This document shows positions 56,501 to 64,000 of a stretch of 64,000 nucleotides of DNA, in pieces. The stretch is from Planococcaceae bacterium Storch 2/2-2. GTDB taxonomy: Bacteria > Bacillota > Bacilli > Bacillales_A > Planococcaceae. Under the pieces are notes generated by a model, which saw only the letters and a list, made by a program, of their open reading frames with translations, was not told where the DNA came from and ran no database searches. The position numbers and the translations under genes are program-made. The stretch is from positions 1,302,001-1,366,000 of the forward strand of contig WOYE01000009.1 in the NCBI GenBank assembly GCA_009740415.1. The letters run 5' to 3'. Each line of letters begins with the position of its first letter. Position 1 is the first letter of the stretch.

Positions 56501-56598
56501 GGAATTTTTAAAAAGGATACGACTCCGAGTAAAATGACTAAAAACATCGTCACGATCGTAAAGACAGGGCGTTTGATCGAGAACTCACTAATTTTCAT
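53524..56598 (-). CDS. swrC: RND-type efflux transporter (SwrC/YerP-like)
   Basis: A 1024-residue resistance-nodulation-division exporter with the classical 1+5+1+5 membrane-segment plan and two large extracellular loops. N-terminal MKISEFSIKRPVFTIVTMFL, TM4 proton-relay region LGIGMLVDNAIVVIENIERH (Asp) and a TM10-12 repeat are clear. It is closest to Bacillus SwrC (YerP), the Gram-positive RND pump for surfactin self-resistance and acriflavine. No adaptor or outer-membrane partner is nearby, as expected. GAGGAAC precedes the ATG. No terminator is visible before the TerC promoter. Confidence 0.93.
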   Translation of the reverse strand: MKISEFSIKRPVFTIVTMFLVILLGVVSFLKIPVTLIPELNPPIAVVVSNYEGASPTEVSEKITKPLETSLSTSPGLKSMQSISQEGSNFVLLMFDWSTSIDDVELDIMQRVDQVQVPEGASKPRFMKFDPAQFPVIQLTLRATDDSVDVRKLAEELETELRRTKGVASVNVSGQVTEEITVKINEELLEKNKLTQTDVVQAIQSSNVSMPGEPIETDDGELLTTRILSTLSSLDDIRALQVGMTPTGDRVTIGQVADVEQAEVDTGMMTRANDDRAVLMSVLQESGANTASVSTEFKKSLDKLLKKKEFKKIESNILFDQGDYVKLAIGNIGQSLILGGIFAMLVLFFFLRGIRSPIIIGVAIPYSVIVTFVLMFFADFSLNIMTLGALALGIGMLVDNAIVVIENIERHLAMGKTPADAARDGSKEVGGAITASTLTTLAVFVPVIFISGLIGQIFTEFALTISFSLTASLVVALTVVPMMASRMLKEPKKDLSARMRRSKTMYNFERSVKWALNHRFIVLLTTVVLLGGSLFGLTKVGTEFLPATDEGFLTVSVELPNGSSLDATDKLVKRIEKELEKEEDIEVYVSLVGGTQQNMAQGTGESNVAEMYVKLVELSERDRSVFEFIDDVQPKVIDEVGEDATVSFDLQTAAGSSPNTLTFSLSDTKEKRLSEAVDAVAEGLDDLDYVLEVSNTLNDTVKEVHVDVDREKAAAKGLVPAQIAQTVNSVTRGTFAAQFVDEEEEVVGLYVKYDEKFRDSIDALKSIKLLTPTGDYVRLGEVAVVDIAEAPAAIQRVDQSHSVSFDVKYESDQSLGDMTTRVNEMVEDLDLPEEVDLSYGGDRELFENAIDDMLMAILLAVALVYIVMAAQFESFKYPFVIMFSVPLMIIGVALGLFLTNTPLSVTAIIGVLVLVGIVVNNGIVLVDYINQKKEQGMHSYEAITQSVRDRVRPILMTALTTILGLVPLALGIGEGTEMNQPMGIAVIGGLVSSTLLTLYVVPVMYSLFDRDTRRMKKVRERLEQ

Positions 56599-56739
56599 AG
56601 ACTGTTCCTCTCTCTCTCGAAAACATTACCTTTCATATTAAGGCAAATCACCTATCGTGCGCAATTCAGACAACCCGAGTTTCCAATAGTTTAACAAATT
56701 CGACATACTATTCTTCTATAATTTAGACTGAAGGTCCAA

Positions 56740-58311
56740 TTACAATAAACTGTACAGTCGAATATCGGGATGTTTATCTTGGAACCAACGGAGCGCAAAC
56801 TCATTTTCGAAAAGGAATACGAGTTGGTCATAACGATCTTTTACGAGCATTGAACGCGGCCCTGTCATTTTATCTGTTACATCTTCTTCGTTCTCAATCC
56901 AACGCGTCACTTTAGAACCGATCGGTTGCATTTGAACGTCGACGTTGTATTCGTTTTTCATTCGGTGCTCAAACACTTCGAACTGAAGTTGTCCGACCGC
57001 TCCGAGCATTACTTCTTCCGTATACAACGTTTTGTAATATTGAATCGCCCCTTCTTGGACGAGCTGCATAATTCCTTTATGGAACTGCTTCGATTTCATT
57101 ACGTTTTTCGCCGACACTTTTACGAACAACTCTGGCGTAAACTGTGGCAATGGCGCGAATTCAAACTTACGTTTACCGCCGATTACTGTATCGCCAATTT
57201 GGAAGTTCCCCGTATCGTACAAACCGATAATATCGCCTGGTAAAGCCGTGTTCACCGTCTCACGATCATCTGCTAAAAACTGCGTCGTCTGCGCTAACTT
57301 GATCGACTTGTCGAGACGTGGCACGTTCACCGTCATTCCTCGTTCGAACATCCCCGATACGATACGCACGAAAGCGATTCGGTCACGGTGACGAGGGTCC
57401 ATATTCGCTTGAATTTTGAAAATGAAGCCAGAAAACTCTTCTTCGTACGGTGAAATTTCCCCGTCTTCTTTCAAAGCTCGTGGTTGGGGTGGTGGTGCAA
57501 ATTGTAAAAACGTTTCGAGAAACGTTTGAACACCGAAGTTCGTCAACGCACTACCGAAAAAGACAGGTGTTAGTTGTCCGTTTGCGATTCGTTCTTCGTC
57601 GAACTCATTCCCCGCTTCATCTAGTAACTCCACTGTATCCATCGCTTGTGTAAAGTACGAAGAGTCCATCATCGGATCGTGGGTCGTCGGTTCGCCGTTT
57701 TCATCGAGTGGAATGAATCGCTCTTCGCCTTCAACGCGCGCCTTTTCAATCCGCCCATTGAACCGGTCGATAATTCCTTCAAACTCTTTCCCCATGCCGA
57801 TCGGCCAGTTCATCGCATACGGCTCTACACCGAGCACTTCTTCTAAGTTTTCGAGCAGTTCGAACGGCTCCAATCCTTGACGGTCTAACTTGTTCATAAA
57901 TGTGAAAATTGGAATGCCACGCATTCGACAAACTTCGAACAATTTAATCGTTTGTGGCTCGATTCCTTTCGCTGAATCGACCATCATGACAGCCGCATCG
58001 ACGGCCATGAGCGTCCGGTACGTATCTTCACTGAAATCTTCGTGCCCAGGTGTATCTAAAATATTAATATGTTTATCATCGTATTGAAATTGCATCACGG
58101 ATGAAGTGACAGAAATTCCACGTTGCTTTTCAATTTCCATCCAGTCACTCGTCGCAAATTTCCCCGTCTTCTTCCCTTTAACCGTTCCGGCATCACGAAT
58201 CGCTCCACCGAAATAAAGTAGTTTTTCTGTCATCGTCGTTTTCCCAGCATCCGGGTGAGAAATGATCGCGAACGTACGGCGTTGGTCGACTTGTTGTTTA
58301 AAATTTTTCAT
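56740..58311 (-). CDS. prfC: Peptide chain release factor 3
   Basis: Translational GTPase that removes RF1/RF2 from the ribosome after termination, 523 residues. The G-domain shows G1 [15 protein letters not shown], the switch region [13 protein letters not shown]3 [12 protein letters not shown] and G4 FMNKLDR, followed by domains II and III typical of RF3. AAAGGAG precedes the ATG. It sits 60 bases downstream of murE, the arrangement I recall for staphylococci. B. subtilis lacks prfC, so this is a useful taxonomic hint. Confidence 0.97.
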   Translation of the reverse strand: MKNFKQQVDQRRTFAIISHPDAGKTTMTEKLLYFGGAIRDAGTVKGKKTGKFATSDWMEIEKQRGISVTSSVMQFQYDDKHINILDTPGHEDFSEDTYRTLMAVDAAVMMVDSAKGIEPQTIKLFEVCRMRGIPIFTFMNKLDRQGLEPFELLENLEEVLGVEPYAMNWPIGMGKEFEGIIDRFNGRIEKARVEGEERFIPLDENGEPTTHDPMMDSSYFTQAMDTVELLDEAGNEFDEERIANGQLTPVFFGSALTNFGVQTFLETFLQFAPPPQPRALKEDGEISPYEEEFSGFIFKIQANMDPRHRDRIAFVRIVSGMFERGMTVNVPRLDKSIKLAQTTQFLADDRETVNTALPGDIIGLYDTGNFQIGDTVIGGKRKFEFAPLPQFTPELFVKVSAKNVMKSKQFHKGIMQLVQEGAIQYYKTLYTEEVMLGAVGQLQFEVFEHRMKNEYNVDVQMQPIGSKVTRWIENEEDVTDKMTGPRSMLVKDRYDQLVFLFENEFALRWFQDKHPDIRLYSLL

Positions 58312-58335
58312 GTTGTACTCCTTTAAATGACGAGT

Positions 58336-58366
58336 GCCTTACGAACAAGCGAGTCGCTCGTAAGGC
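58336..58366 (-). terminator. Weak hairpin between murE and prfC
   Basis: GCCTTACGA / TCGTAAGGC stem with a 13-base loop between the murE stop and the prfC start. No U-run follows, so it may attenuate rather than terminate. Confidence 0.4.
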
Positions 58367-58371
58367 AGTCA

Positions 58372-59844
58372 TTATTTCCATTTTTTCTCCGCTTCGTCGA
58401 TCGCAATGACTGCGTCACTATGCGGGTATTTCGTATTTTCGATAATTTGGTAATCTTCATGTCCTTTACCAGCAAATATAATGATATCTCCTTCATTTGC
58501 CTGTTGGACGATATGACGAACCGCTTCTTCACGGTCTCCGATCAACGCGAATCGATCGTGCGTCATTCCTCGACCGAGCTCTTCTAAAATCGTATCGTAC
58601 GATTCGTAACGAGGATCATCTGTCGTCAAAACGACGTAATCTGCGGCAGATGCTTTTTCTGCCATGACCGGACGTTTTTCACGGTCTCGGTTTCCACCGG
58701 TCCCGACTAAAAAGAGCAACCGTTGCTTTTCGTCTTTATACGGCTCGATCGCTGCGATCGCCTTTTCAATCGCGTCGGGTGTATGCGCGTAGTCGATATA
58801 CATCGTCACCGGCATATCGGTCTCTACTCGTTCCATCCGTCCTTTTGCTGGTTTCAACGTTTCGAGCGCTGGAATAATTCGTTCCAATTCATATCCTTTT
58901 GCGTAAAGTGCCGCAACCGCTGCGAGCAAGTTCAATACGTTGAAATCACCGACGAGTTCCGTTCGAACGGTGTACGAACCGACCGGTGTCTCCATACGGA
59001 ACGTCGTATGGCTTGCGTCCATGTCGAGAATCGTTCCTTTAAAATGAGACGGCGCCTGTAAGCTGTACGTTACTACGCGATGCGGCGTCATCCAAGCGTA
59101 CCGCTCGGACCATTCATCGTCTGCATTTAAAATAGCAAACTTCCGTTCATCGACGCGTTGTCCGAGCTGAGCGAACAACAACCCTTTCGCATATCCGTAA
59201 TGTTCCATCGTTTTATGAAAGTCTAAATGATCCCACGATAAGTTCGTAAAAATAGCGATGTCAAACTCCGTTCCTGCGAGTCGTCCTTCAACGAGTCCGT
59301 GAGAAGAAACTTCCATCGTCATCGTATCTACAGATGCATCCGCCGCTTGACGAATGAGCTTCTGTGTTTCAAGGACGTTCGGTGTCGTATTGTCCGTTTC
59401 ATACAACTCGTTCTCTACTGTGAAACCGATCGTTCCCATCGACGCTGTTCGCTCTCCTAACGTCGCCAACAACGTCGTAATAATATGAGAAACGGTCGTT
59501 TTCCCATTCGTTCCCGTCACACCGATCATCGTCATGCGACGAGAAGGCTGTTCAAAAAATGTCGGTGCGAGACGTTGCAACTCGCGTTCTGTCGATTGAA
59601 CGTAAATGACGGTCGCTCCCGTTACATCGATCGGTTTTTCTGCTAAAATCGCTACCGCTCCTTGATCGGCTGCTTTTTGCGCAAACGTATGACCGTCGAC
59701 TGTATAACCGTCGATACAGACGAATAAACTGCCCTCTTTCACTTTCCGTGAATCGACTTCTACTGCTTTAATATATTCAGGAACAGGCCCGTCGATTCGA
59801 TCCACACGAATCGCTTCTAGTAATCGTTGTCCTTCCATATTCAT
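58372..59844 (-). CDS. murE: UDP-MurNAc-tripeptide synthetase MurE
   Basis: Adds the third amino acid (meso-diaminopimelate or L-lysine) to the peptidoglycan precursor, 490 residues. The ATP loop is MIGVTGTNGKTTVSHII; substrate motifs NTTPNVLETQ, FTNLSWDHLDFH and IDYAHTPDAIEK are present. The third-residue recognition motif at about 409-412 is DDPR, differing from DNPR of classical DAP enzymes and DNPA/DDPN of Lys enzymes. Location outside the dcw cluster beside prfC matches staphylococci, favouring lysine. GAGGAGA precedes the first ATG. M42 peptidase upstream, gap 13 bases. Confidence 0.95.
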   Translation of the reverse strand: MNMEGQRLLEAIRVDRIDGPVPEYIKAVEVDSRKVKEGSLFVCIDGYTVDGHTFAQKAADQGAVAILAEKPIDVTGATVIYVQSTERELQRLAPTFFEQPSRRMTMIGVTGTNGKTTVSHIITTLLATLGERTASMGTIGFTVENELYETDNTTPNVLETQKLIRQAADASVDTMTMEVSSHGLVEGRLAGTEFDIAIFTNLSWDHLDFHKTMEHYGYAKGLLFAQLGQRVDERKFAILNADDEWSERYAWMTPHRVVTYSLQAPSHFKGTILDMDASHTTFRMETPVGSYTVRTELVGDFNVLNLLAAVAALYAKGYELERIIPALETLKPAKGRMERVETDMPVTMYIDYAHTPDAIEKAIAAIEPYKDEKQRLLFLVGTGGNRDREKRPVMAEKASAADYVVLTTDDPRYESYDTILEELGRGMTHDRFALIGDREEAVRHIVQQANEGDIIIFAGKGHEDYQIIENTKYPHSDAVIAIDEAEKKWK

Positions 59845-59857
59845 TCCATCTCCTCAT

Positions 59858-60895
59858 TCATTCGATCATCGTACTTGCCGTATACGCTTCGATTAACGCA
59901 TAAGTCGCTTGAAGCGATCGTTCGTGCGTTCGCTCTAGTGCGTGGCTCGATTCGATCCCCGGACCGAATAGTGCGTGGCGAACGTCCGCGCCCGCTCGCA
60001 TCGCTTCGGAAGCGTCCGAACCGTAGTACGGATAAATATCGACGACGTAATCGATGTTTTCACGCCGTGCAATGTTTTCCAGTTCATTCGTTAATTCGTA
60101 ATGGTACGGCCCGCTCGAATCTTTCATACAAATCGAAACGGAATATTCGTCCGTCGCTTGTCCGTCTCCGATCGCTCCCATGTCGACTGCTACGTACTCT
60201 TCGATTGACGGATCGATGTTCGAATTCCCACCGTATCCGATTTCTTCATTCGTCGAAAAGTAAACGAGCGTCGTATGCGGCAGTTTTGCGCCTCGTTTCG
60301 CATGAGCACGCAACCACGTAACGAGCAATGCCACACTCGCCTTATCATCGAGGTGACGAGACTTCACGAATCCGTTCATCGCACACTCGAACGACGGATC
60401 AAACGAAACGAAATCACCTGGACGAATCCCTAACGCTTCCGTCTCTTCTTTCGAACGTGTCACCGCATCGAGTCGCACTTCCATATGCGTTTCATTTCGT
60501 GGGAGATCGCCGCTATTGCGATATACGTGAACCGACGTCTCATGCATGACGATCGTCCCTGTCACTTCTCCGCCCTTTCGAACGTGGACGGTACAATATT
60601 CTCCTTCGACTGCATTCCAGTTGAAACCACCGATCATCGATAAAGATAAACGGCCTGAAGGCTTCACTTCTTTCACCATCGCGCCTAACGTATCGACGTG
60701 GGCAGTTAACAGACGTCGTCTTTCATCGTTATGACCCGGAACTTCAACAAATAGTCCCCCTTTTCGGTCGCGCCACTTTCGAAAAGGTGTCTCCTCCAAC
60801 AACTGCTCAACCGTCTCGATGGCACGTTTCGTATAGCCGGATGGACTCGGTACGTGTACGAGATGCTCAATCGTTCGTACAATTTCTTTGATCAT
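59858..60895 (-). CDS. M42 family metallopeptidase
   Basis: A second M42 (TET) aminopeptidase-like enzyme, 345 residues. Metal-binding motifs are LLTAHVDTLGAM, KSRHLDDKASVALL, VYFSTNEEIGYGGN, VAVDMGAIGDGQ and the C-terminal ESSHALERTHERSL. This is a divergent subgroup compared with the copy at 21967. AAAGGAAG precedes the ATG. It is closely followed by murE (13-base gap) and then prfC on the same strand, so the three may share a transcript. The peptide substrate is unknown; linkage to murE could be fortuitous. Confidence 0.92.
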   Translation of the reverse strand: MIKEIVRTIEHLVHVPSPSGYTKRAIETVEQLLEETPFRKWRDRKGGLFVEVPGHNDERRRLLTAHVDTLGAMVKEVKPSGRLSLSMIGGFNWNAVEGEYCTVHVRKGGEVTGTIVMHETSVHVYRNSGDLPRNETHMEVRLDAVTRSKEETEALGIRPGDFVSFDPSFECAMNGFVKSRHLDDKASVALLVTWLRAHAKRGAKLPHTTLVYFSTNEEIGYGGNSNIDPSIEEYVAVDMGAIGDGQATDEYSVSICMKDSSGPYHYELTNELENIARRENIDYVVDIYPYYGSDASEAMRAGADVRHALFGPGIESSHALERTHERSLQATYALIEAYTASTMIE

Positions 60896-60947
60896 CGTCG
60901 TCTTCCTTTCTTCTCGTTAGTTAGTATACGTTTTTTTCACGCGTTCG

Positions 60948-62327
60948 TCATTTTAAAATCGAGCGAACGAGCGACAATTTCCCATCGTATGGTGGATAAG
61001 CCATCTTCGAACCGAGTTTCGTACTTTTACGCATCATCGACTTCGCGTGAGTGAACGTTTCGAAACTCGCTCGTCCGTGGTACGCACCGATGCCAGACGT
61101 TCCGACACCGCCGAATGGTAAATGGACGTTTCCGACATGAGCGAGCGTATCATTGATGCATCCTCCGCCGAATGACGCATACGTTTCAAAGTAGCGGATT
61201 GCTCGTTCGTTTTCACTGAAAAAGTAAGCGGCAAGAGGTGTCGGATGTCTGTCAATAAACGCGACCGCTTCAGGCAATTCTTCATAAGAAATGATAGGGA
61301 GTAACGGCCCGAATATTTCTTCGTTCATCACGCGAGACGTCACGTCTGGTTCATCGATCACCGTCGGTGCAATGAATCGTTCCGTTCGGTTTCGGAAACC
61401 ACCGTGAACGACATCTCGTTTCACCTCCGCTAACAGCGCAGCGAGTCGATCGAAATGTTCTTCATGAATGATTCGACCGTAATCTTCGCTTTCGAACGGA
61501 TATTCCCCGTAAAAACGTTCAATCGTCTCGATCACTAACTTCATCAACGGCTCTTTCACGGACTCGTGAACGAGTACGTAATCGGGTGCAACGCACGTTT
61601 GGCCATTGTTCGTAAACTTGCCCCAAACGATCCGTTCCGCCGCTTTTTCAAGGTTTGCTGTCGGGTCGACGACGGCCGGACTTTTGCCACCGAGTTCGAG
61701 CGTTACCGGAATGAGCTGTTCCGCACATCGTTTCATGACGATTTTTCCGACGCGTTCACTTCCTGTGAAAAAGACTTTGTTAAATGGCGCACGCAATAAA
61801 GCGTCCGTCTCTTCTTTCGCTCCTTGAACGACACGGACATATTGGAGCGGGAACAATTGCTCGAGCATTTCTTCGACTACTTTCGCAGTTGCGCTCGCAT
61901 GTTCAGACGGTTTCACGATCGTACAGTTTCCTCCAGCGATCGAACCGATCAACGGTTCCATCACGAGTTGAAACGGGTAGTTGAATGGTGCGATGATGAG
62001 AACGACACCGTACGGATCGTGTACGATGTAACTTTTAGCCGGTTGTAAATGAAGAGGGGTTTTCACAGACTCTGTTGCCGCCCAATCGTCGAGCGACTTC
62101 ATCACCGTCGTAATGCTCGATAAGACGTAGCCAATTTCAGTCGTGTACGATTCGAACGCTGGCTTCCCTAAATCCGTCTGTAACGCGTCGATAATTTCTT
62201 GCTCGCGCGCAACGATCGCATCGTACAGTCGTTGCAACTGTTCTTTTCGAAAGTCAAGCGGACGTGTCACTCCTCGCTCATAGTAATGGCGTTGCAATTC
62301 GACGAAACGTTTCATTTTTTCTCTCAT
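60948..62327 (-). CDS. Aldehyde dehydrogenase (class 3 type)
   Basis: NAD(P)-dependent aldehyde dehydrogenase, 459 residues, the short form without an N-terminal extension that resembles class 3/fatty aldehyde dehydrogenases (YwdH-like). Visible are IIAPFNYPFQLVMEP, the co-substrate loop FFTGSERVGKIVMK, catalytic Glu in VTLELGGKSPAVVD, catalytic Cys in NNGQTCVAPDYVL and EEIFGPLLPI. ATG 62327 follows AAAGGGAG; upstream in-frame codons lack a ribosome site. Divergent from a GNAT gene; likely detoxifies medium or long-chain aldehydes. Confidence 0.93.
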   Translation of the reverse strand: MREKMKRFVELQRHYYERGVTRPLDFRKEQLQRLYDAIVAREQEIIDALQTDLGKPAFESYTTEIGYVLSSITTVMKSLDDWAATESVKTPLHLQPAKSYIVHDPYGVVLIIAPFNYPFQLVMEPLIGSIAGGNCTIVKPSEHASATAKVVEEMLEQLFPLQYVRVVQGAKEETDALLRAPFNKVFFTGSERVGKIVMKRCAEQLIPVTLELGGKSPAVVDPTANLEKAAERIVWGKFTNNGQTCVAPDYVLVHESVKEPLMKLVIETIERFYGEYPFESEDYGRIIHEEHFDRLAALLAEVKRDVVHGGFRNRTERFIAPTVIDEPDVTSRVMNEEIFGPLLPIISYEELPEAVAFIDRHPTPLAAYFFSENERAIRYFETYASFGGGCINDTLAHVGNVHLPFGGVGTSGIGAYHGRASFETFTHAKSMMRKSTKLGSKMAYPPYDGKLSLVRSILK

Positions 62328-62459
62328 TTTTATCTCCCTTTCCTTTTCATGATCGTCTTTCAATTGTATCATTGTATTGTTGCAGACAAAATATTTCCTC
62401 GATCTTTTTTCAACGAAACACGATGAAGTACTACTTTTCATACAAAAGGGGGGCTCTTT

Positions 62460-62960
62460 ATGCGCTCATTTCAAACGAAGCGACTACTCGCTTCTACCAT
62501 TCAAGAATCCGATGCTCCGGCGATCGACCCGATTTGGTCCGATCCGAGCGTCACTGAGTTTTTAAACATCGAACCGATTCATTCATTCGACGATACCGTT
62601 CAACGAATTCGAACGTTGCAACAAAAAGCCGTCGAACGACGCGCGGTTCGATATACACTCATCCGAAAAGATACGAAAGAAGTCGTCGGTACCGCTGGGT
62701 TCAACCGACTCGATCTCGATCATAAAGTTGGCGAGATCGGTTATGAACTCGCTGAAGCACATTGGGGACAAGGCTTCGGTACAGAAATTGTCGAAGCGCT
62801 TCACTCGGTCGCTCTACACGGTTTCGGTCTGGAAACGTTACAAGCGATCGTTCATGAAGATAACGTACGATCGAGTCATTTGTTGGAGAAATTGCATTTT
62901 CACGAAGTACCTTTTGATCGACCGAACAAAAAGTGTTATGAAAAATCACTACTCCATTAA
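62460..62960 (+). CDS. GNAT acetyltransferase, RimJ/RimL-like
   Basis: A 166-residue acetyltransferase of the RimJ/RimL type, which acetylates protein N-termini or small amines. It begins with the typical TKRLLASTIQESDAPAI. The acetyl-CoA site is YELAEAHWGQGFGTEIVEAL (Q/RxxGxG as WGQGFG) and the late NVRSSHLLEKLHF is characteristic of this family. AAAGGGGGG precedes the ATG. Single gene ending at a bidirectional terminator shared with ypsA. Substrate unknown. Confidence 0.9.
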   Translation: MRSFQTKRLLASTIQESDAPAIDPIWSDPSVTEFLNIEPIHSFDDTVQRIRTLQQKAVERRAVRYTLIRKDTKEVVGTAGFNRLDLDHKVGEIGYELAEAHWGQGFGTEIVEALHSVALHGFGLETLQAIVHEDNVRSSHLLEKLHFHEVPFDRPNKKCYEKSLLH

Positions 62961-62987
62961 AAAAAGCGCCCTATCGGGGCGCTTTTT
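62960..62987. terminator. Bidirectional terminator
   Basis: Stem AAAAAGCGCCC / GGGGCGCTTTTT with a TATC loop between convergent genes. Confidence 0.93.
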
Positions 62988-63583
62988 TACGTAGAAGGTG
63001 GCTCATCGAACGAATCGAATGGCACGTCCTCCCACTTTTCCATCTGTAGTTCTTCAGCGATCCATTGCAAATCATGTGCCGTAATGAGTTCTACTTCATA
63101 CGGATGATTGGCGGCGTACCGCTCTGCTTTACGCTTTCGAAACTTCGGTGATCCTTCATTTTCTTCATCGTAAACGATGAGCATGCCGTCGCTGTTACGC
63201 AACATGAAATCATCCGCTGCTTGAAATTGCCACGGAGCTTCATACGGTTTGTCACTAATGAAAACCGAATAGTCCGCAAGAGCAACCATCTCTTCAAACT
63301 TCATTTGGTTCGCTTCGTTCCAACGTTCTTCTTGGCCTCGAAACGGAAGCAGTACAGCATAGTGAAGAGACGGATACGTTTCTTGTAACTCCCTCACGAC
63401 GTCGCACGCCCACGCTTCGACTCCTAGTTGACCTGAAACGATGACCCATTCAAGCCCTTCATCGATTTTTTCGATGAGACGGTCTCGAATCGCTCGTTTA
63501 ATGATCGGAATGCCTTCGTGATCTTCTGAAAAGATGCCGAGTTCGAACGGTTTGTAACCAGTTATGACGAGTCGTTTAGTCAA
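62987..63583 (-). CDS. ypsA: DUF1273 / SLOG-fold protein YpsA
   Basis: A 198-residue protein of the DUF1273 family (B. subtilis YpsA), a Rossmann-like SLOG fold expected to bind a nucleotide. Family blocks VITGYKPFELGIF, VIVSGQLGVEAWACDVV and LLPFRGQEERWNEANQ are clear. YpsA has been linked to cell division and oxidative stress in Bacillus and Staphylococcus. The start is TTG 63583, overlapping the last codons of the upstream acyl-CoA dehydrogenase by eight bases; the ribosome site is weak (GGA), so coupling is likely. Ends at a shared terminator. Confidence 0.92.
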   Translation of the reverse strand: MTKRLVITGYKPFELGIFSEDHEGIPIIKRAIRDRLIEKIDEGLEWVIVSGQLGVEAWACDVVRELQETYPSLHYAVLLPFRGQEERWNEANQMKFEEMVALADYSVFISDKPYEAPWQFQAADDFMLRNSDGMLIVYDEENEGSPKFRKRKAERYAANHPYEVELITAHDLQWIAEELQMEKWEDVPFDSFDEPPST

Positions 63584-64000
63584 CGAGATCCGACGAACGC
63601 TTCATACGAGCGATCGCTTCTTTCGCTACGTTAATAATCGTCATGTCGTCCATTGGCGGGTTGTGGAGGCCCGCACGGACATCGCGGTAATGTTGTTGAA
63701 GTGGGTTTTCCATTTGTAAACTTTTTGCTCCAACGAGGCGCATCGCACGGTCGACGATTCGGATCGCACCGTTCGTCACTGTATATTTTGCGATAGCTAA
63801 TTGTTGTTGCATTTGTGGAAGTTTTTCAGGGTCTTCACTCAAACGAGCGATGCTATATAAAGTATGTCGGATTTGTGAGAGTTCGATATCGATTTCACCG
63901 ATATGTTGCTGCACGTTCGGTAATTCACAAATCGCTGTTTGAATACTGTTCGGTTGATGAACGAGCGAGAAATGAACCGCTTCATCACGCGCTGCCTGTG
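63576..64000 (-). CDS. Acyl-CoA dehydrogenase family protein (partial, N-terminus outside)
   Basis: The reading frame is open to the window edge. The visible 141 residues are the C-terminal helical domain of an acyl-CoA dehydrogenase or related flavin monooxygenase, beginning QAARDEAVHFSLVHQ. Typical blocks are QQQLAIAKYTVTNGAIRIVD and RAMRLVGAKSLQMENPLQQH with the closing YRDVRAG. An internal GTG at 63914 is not the real start. It overlaps ypsA by eight bases. Substrate cannot be judged from this part. Confidence 0.88.
   Translation of the reverse strand, partial: QAARDEAVHFSLVHQPNSIQTAICELPNVQQHIGEIDIELSQIRHTLYSIARLSEDPEKLPQMQQQLAIAKYTVTNGAIRIVDRAMRLVGAKSLQMENPLQQHYRDVRAGLHNPPMDDMTIINVAKEAIARMKRSSDLVD

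Noticed and set aside
56599-56739. Plus-strand TATAAT-like sequence between swrC and prfC
   Set aside because: No plus-strand gene follows it, so it is probably an AT-rich coincidence.

Overview
This window looks like a chromosome segment of a low-to-moderate GC Firmicute of the order Bacillales. The gene order is close to the B. subtilis yts/ytp/ytx/ytz region and its staphylococcal counterparts: nifS-like/ezrA, rpsD, tyrS, ccpA-aroA, ytxGH-murC-sftA, ytpRQ, M42 peptidase-ytzB, ytnP-trmB, ytzE-rsuA-murJ-ytfP and leuS-mnmM. No sporulation gene is present. A stand-alone murE lies next to prfC, and the manganese ABC importer has the staphylococcal order ATPase-permease-binding protein. These points fit a non-sporulating relative such as Exiguobacterium or a Staphylococcaceae genus of intermediate GC, but I cannot fix the genus. 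Most genes lie on the minus strand, as expected for a leading-strand arm.

Layout. 1-6.3 kb: cysteine desulfurase (partial), ezrA, rpsD with its autoregulatory leader, a small membrane protein and lipoprotein, DUF4395 and tyrS with a Tyr T-box. 6.6-12 kb: class A PBP, ccpA, aroA(G). 12.2-23.5 kb: a large FtsA-like protein, ytxH/ytxG, murC, sftA, ytpR, ytpQ, a DUF84 NTPase, M42 peptidase and ytzB. 23.5-23.9 kb: an intergenic repeat fused to an IS200/IS605 (tnpB) remnant. 23.9-36.4 kb: ytnP, trmB, a NERD-like gene, ytzE, rsuA, murJ, ytfP, a guanine-riboswitch xanthine permease, GNAT, T-box leuS and mnmM. 36.4-45 kb: a YfjL-like protein, an SDR, sbcDC and the Mn/Zn ABC importer with tandem palindromic operators. 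45-50.5 kb: a DUF1269-like protein, a protein phosphatase, a SAM hydrolase under a Met-type T-box, an acyl-CoA-dehydrogenase-like protein, ykyB and an acidic lipoprotein. 50.5-64 kb: MarR-KtrB, a TerC-type exporter with a yybP-ykoY riboswitch, an RND exporter, prfC-murE-M42, ALDH, GNAT, ypsA and a partial acyl-CoA dehydrogenase.

The window is rich in RNA-based control: three T-boxes (Tyr, Leu, Met), a guanine riboswitch, a manganese riboswitch and an S4 leader. The most distinctive observation is the Met-specifier T-box in front of a SAM hydrolase. SAM hydrolysis yields adenosine plus methionine, so the circuit predicts methionine salvage from SAM when tRNA-Met is uncharged. The second is a family of intergenic elements built from two conserved hairpins. 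It is present three times, each time in a spacer between convergent genes, and one copy abuts the IS605 remnant. Manganese import and manganese export are both encoded here under different metal-sensing regulators.
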